From an uncultured Ruminococcus sp. (GTDB lineage: Bacteria; Bacillota; Clostridia; Oscillospirales; Acutalibacteraceae), in the NCBI GenBank assembly GCA_902802105.1, contig CADCKR010000020.1:1-44441 (forward strand): a stretch of 44,441 bases of DNA. The letters run 5' to 3'. The position numbers and the translations under genes are program-made. Positions 43,620 through 44,441 of this stretch are shown piece by piece. How positions within the stretch are numbered: the first letter of the stretch is position 1; every line of letters begins with the position of its first letter. Below the pieces are notes generated by a model, which was given only the letters and a program-made list of their open reading frames with translations, was not told where the DNA came from and made no database searches.

Positions 43620-44363
43620 TCAGATCTTGCTCTTGTTGTCAGAATATTTCTTGTTTCTCATGAACAGAACAAGAAGAACGACACCGGCAGCCGTAATAAA
43701 TATGAACGGTGCAATATCGAACAGAAGTCCGGTTATAGAGACGTCCCTGATGGTATTGGTGAATACGATACGGTTATTATTAGTTTGTGTGTTTACATCA
43801 ACCGCATTAACCATTTCTGCTTTTTGGTTGGAAGCAACAGATACAGAAGAGCCCGTAGTATCCGTGTCATTCACTCTCAGGCTTTGGACAGTATCATCAC
43901 AACTTACTGAAACAGCATACGTATCAGCCGTATCATTGGTTTCAGTGACTTTGATATACGTACCGGCAGGAAGACCCGTGATCATGATCTTGTCGCCCTT
44001 CTGGAGCTGGAGGTTAGTATCTGCGTCAGCACCGTCGAGTTTCCACGCACCGGTTGCGGAAAGATTACCGCTTTCTGCTGACAGAGCAACGCCGTCCTTG
44101 GTGATCTGATACCAGAAGTCGGCCAAAGACTTTATAGCTCCGTTAGCAAGCTCGACCTTGAAGGGGAAGTTGTGCTGGGTATCGGCAAGAGCCCCCGCCG
44201 TATCAAGTCTGACCTCAACATTGTAGGTTTTATAACAATCAGAATGAAAATGCATTTTTACAACCTGATTGTTAGTAACATTCTCATTCTCGGAATCGGT
44301 GTCAAAACCGGTGATCTTGAGCGTTTCGGCTCTGGCATCATTATCATAACTCAAACTTCCCAC
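43620..44363 (-). CDS. Pilin-like cell-wall surface protein, N-terminus missing
   Basis: At least 247 residues of a Gram-positive surface protein. It has stalk-type beta domains (HNFPFKVELANGAIKSL, then MITGLPAGTYIKVTETND, a pattern common in clostridial pilins), a sorting-signal-like VSITG, a hydrophobic segment (LLFDIAPFIFITAAGVVLL) and a basic tail RNKKYSDNKSK. There is no signal peptide. The frame is open upstream to TAG at 44396-44394 and has no ATG, so the GTG at 44363 is only a formal start. The gene appears 5'-truncated, perhaps by an insertion near the window edge. It sits next to the broken class B sortase. Confidence 0.6.
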   Translation of the reverse strand: MGSLSYDNDARAETLKITGFDTDSENENVTNNQVVKMHFHSDCYKTYNVEVRLDTAGALADTQHNFPFKVELANGAIKSLADFWYQITKDGVALSAESGNLSATGAWKLDGADADTNLQLQKGDKIMITGLPAGTYIKVTETNDTADTYAVSVSCDDTVQSLRVNDTDTTGSSVSVASNQKAEMVNAVDVNTQTNNNRIVFTNTIRDVSITGLLFDIAPFIFITAAGVVLLVLFMRNKKYSDNKSKI

Positions 44364-44441
44364 ACTCCAAATAGCTTTAACCCCTGATAAACACTAAGAA
44401 AAACAGCAACAAAAAAGGCACAGTCCCCTGAAATGTGGTAT

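Noticed and set aside
1-44441. CRISPR arrays or phage genes
   Set aside because: No regularly spaced repeats with unique spacers and no phage structural, integrase or lysis genes were seen.

Overview
This window looks like a chromosome segment of a gut or rumen Firmicute of the Ruminococcus type (Oscillospiraceae). The evidence is the secreted GH13 amylase with Big_2 repeats and a starch-binding module, a DUF4317 protein, class B sortase and pilin remnants, strong sigma-A promoters (TTGACA/TATAAT) and AGGAGG ribosome sites. The assignment is inference; there is no rRNA in the window.

Layout. 1-5.9 kb: a large secreted alpha-amylase cut by the window edge, a DUF4317 protein, a small NifX-like protein and a DtxR/MntR-type metal regulator. 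5.9-19.8 kb (all minus strand): a cell-surface phosphopolymer locus. From upstream to downstream it encodes a membrane GT2, an ABC-2 permease, a TagB/F-type glycerophosphotransferase, two tandem Stealth sugar-phosphate transferases and a GT2-TagF fusion. These are followed, from a promoter of their own, by an MBOAT acyltransferase, a DHHW/SGNH-like membrane protein, an FkbH-like HAD-IIIC enzyme and a lone acyl carrier protein. The last four mirror the logic of the dlt operon, with the adenylating enzyme replaced by an FkbH-like loader. 20.0-20.9 kb: a zinc-ribbon protein and a flavin-reductase-like protein. 21.1-21.7 kb: a tRNA cluster Gly-Arg-His-Gln-Lys. 21.9-23.8 kb: a GT4 glycosyltransferase and a hexapeptide-repeat acyltransferase. 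24.1-24.8 kb: a NUDIX hydrolase.

25.0-42.3 kb is the most striking part. An Sfp-type phosphopantetheinyl transferase precedes a 3999-residue NRPS with the order A-T-C-A-T-C-A-T-C-A-T-reductase. Three bases after the NRPS stop is a MATE exporter fused to an RsbW/SpoIIAB-like ATPase domain, then a STAS anti-anti-sigma-like protein. Convergent to these is a second operon: a STAS protein followed by a membrane sensor with HAMP, SpoIIE-type phosphatase and a C-terminal RsbW-like ATPase. No sigma factor is present. I read this as a peptide (probably aldehyde or alcohol) biosynthesis and export cluster wired into a partner-switching circuit in which one of the kinase-like domains is physically part of the exporter.

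42.3-44.4 kb is decayed: a NUDIX gene fragment, a class B sortase interrupted by an in-frame TAG at its conserved Trp position, and a pilin-like surface protein without an N-terminus.

Two families of short dispersed repeats punctuate the intergenic spaces. One is a 26-bp element in four copies, the other a GC-rich hairpin element. All functional assignments come from motif reading without database searches.
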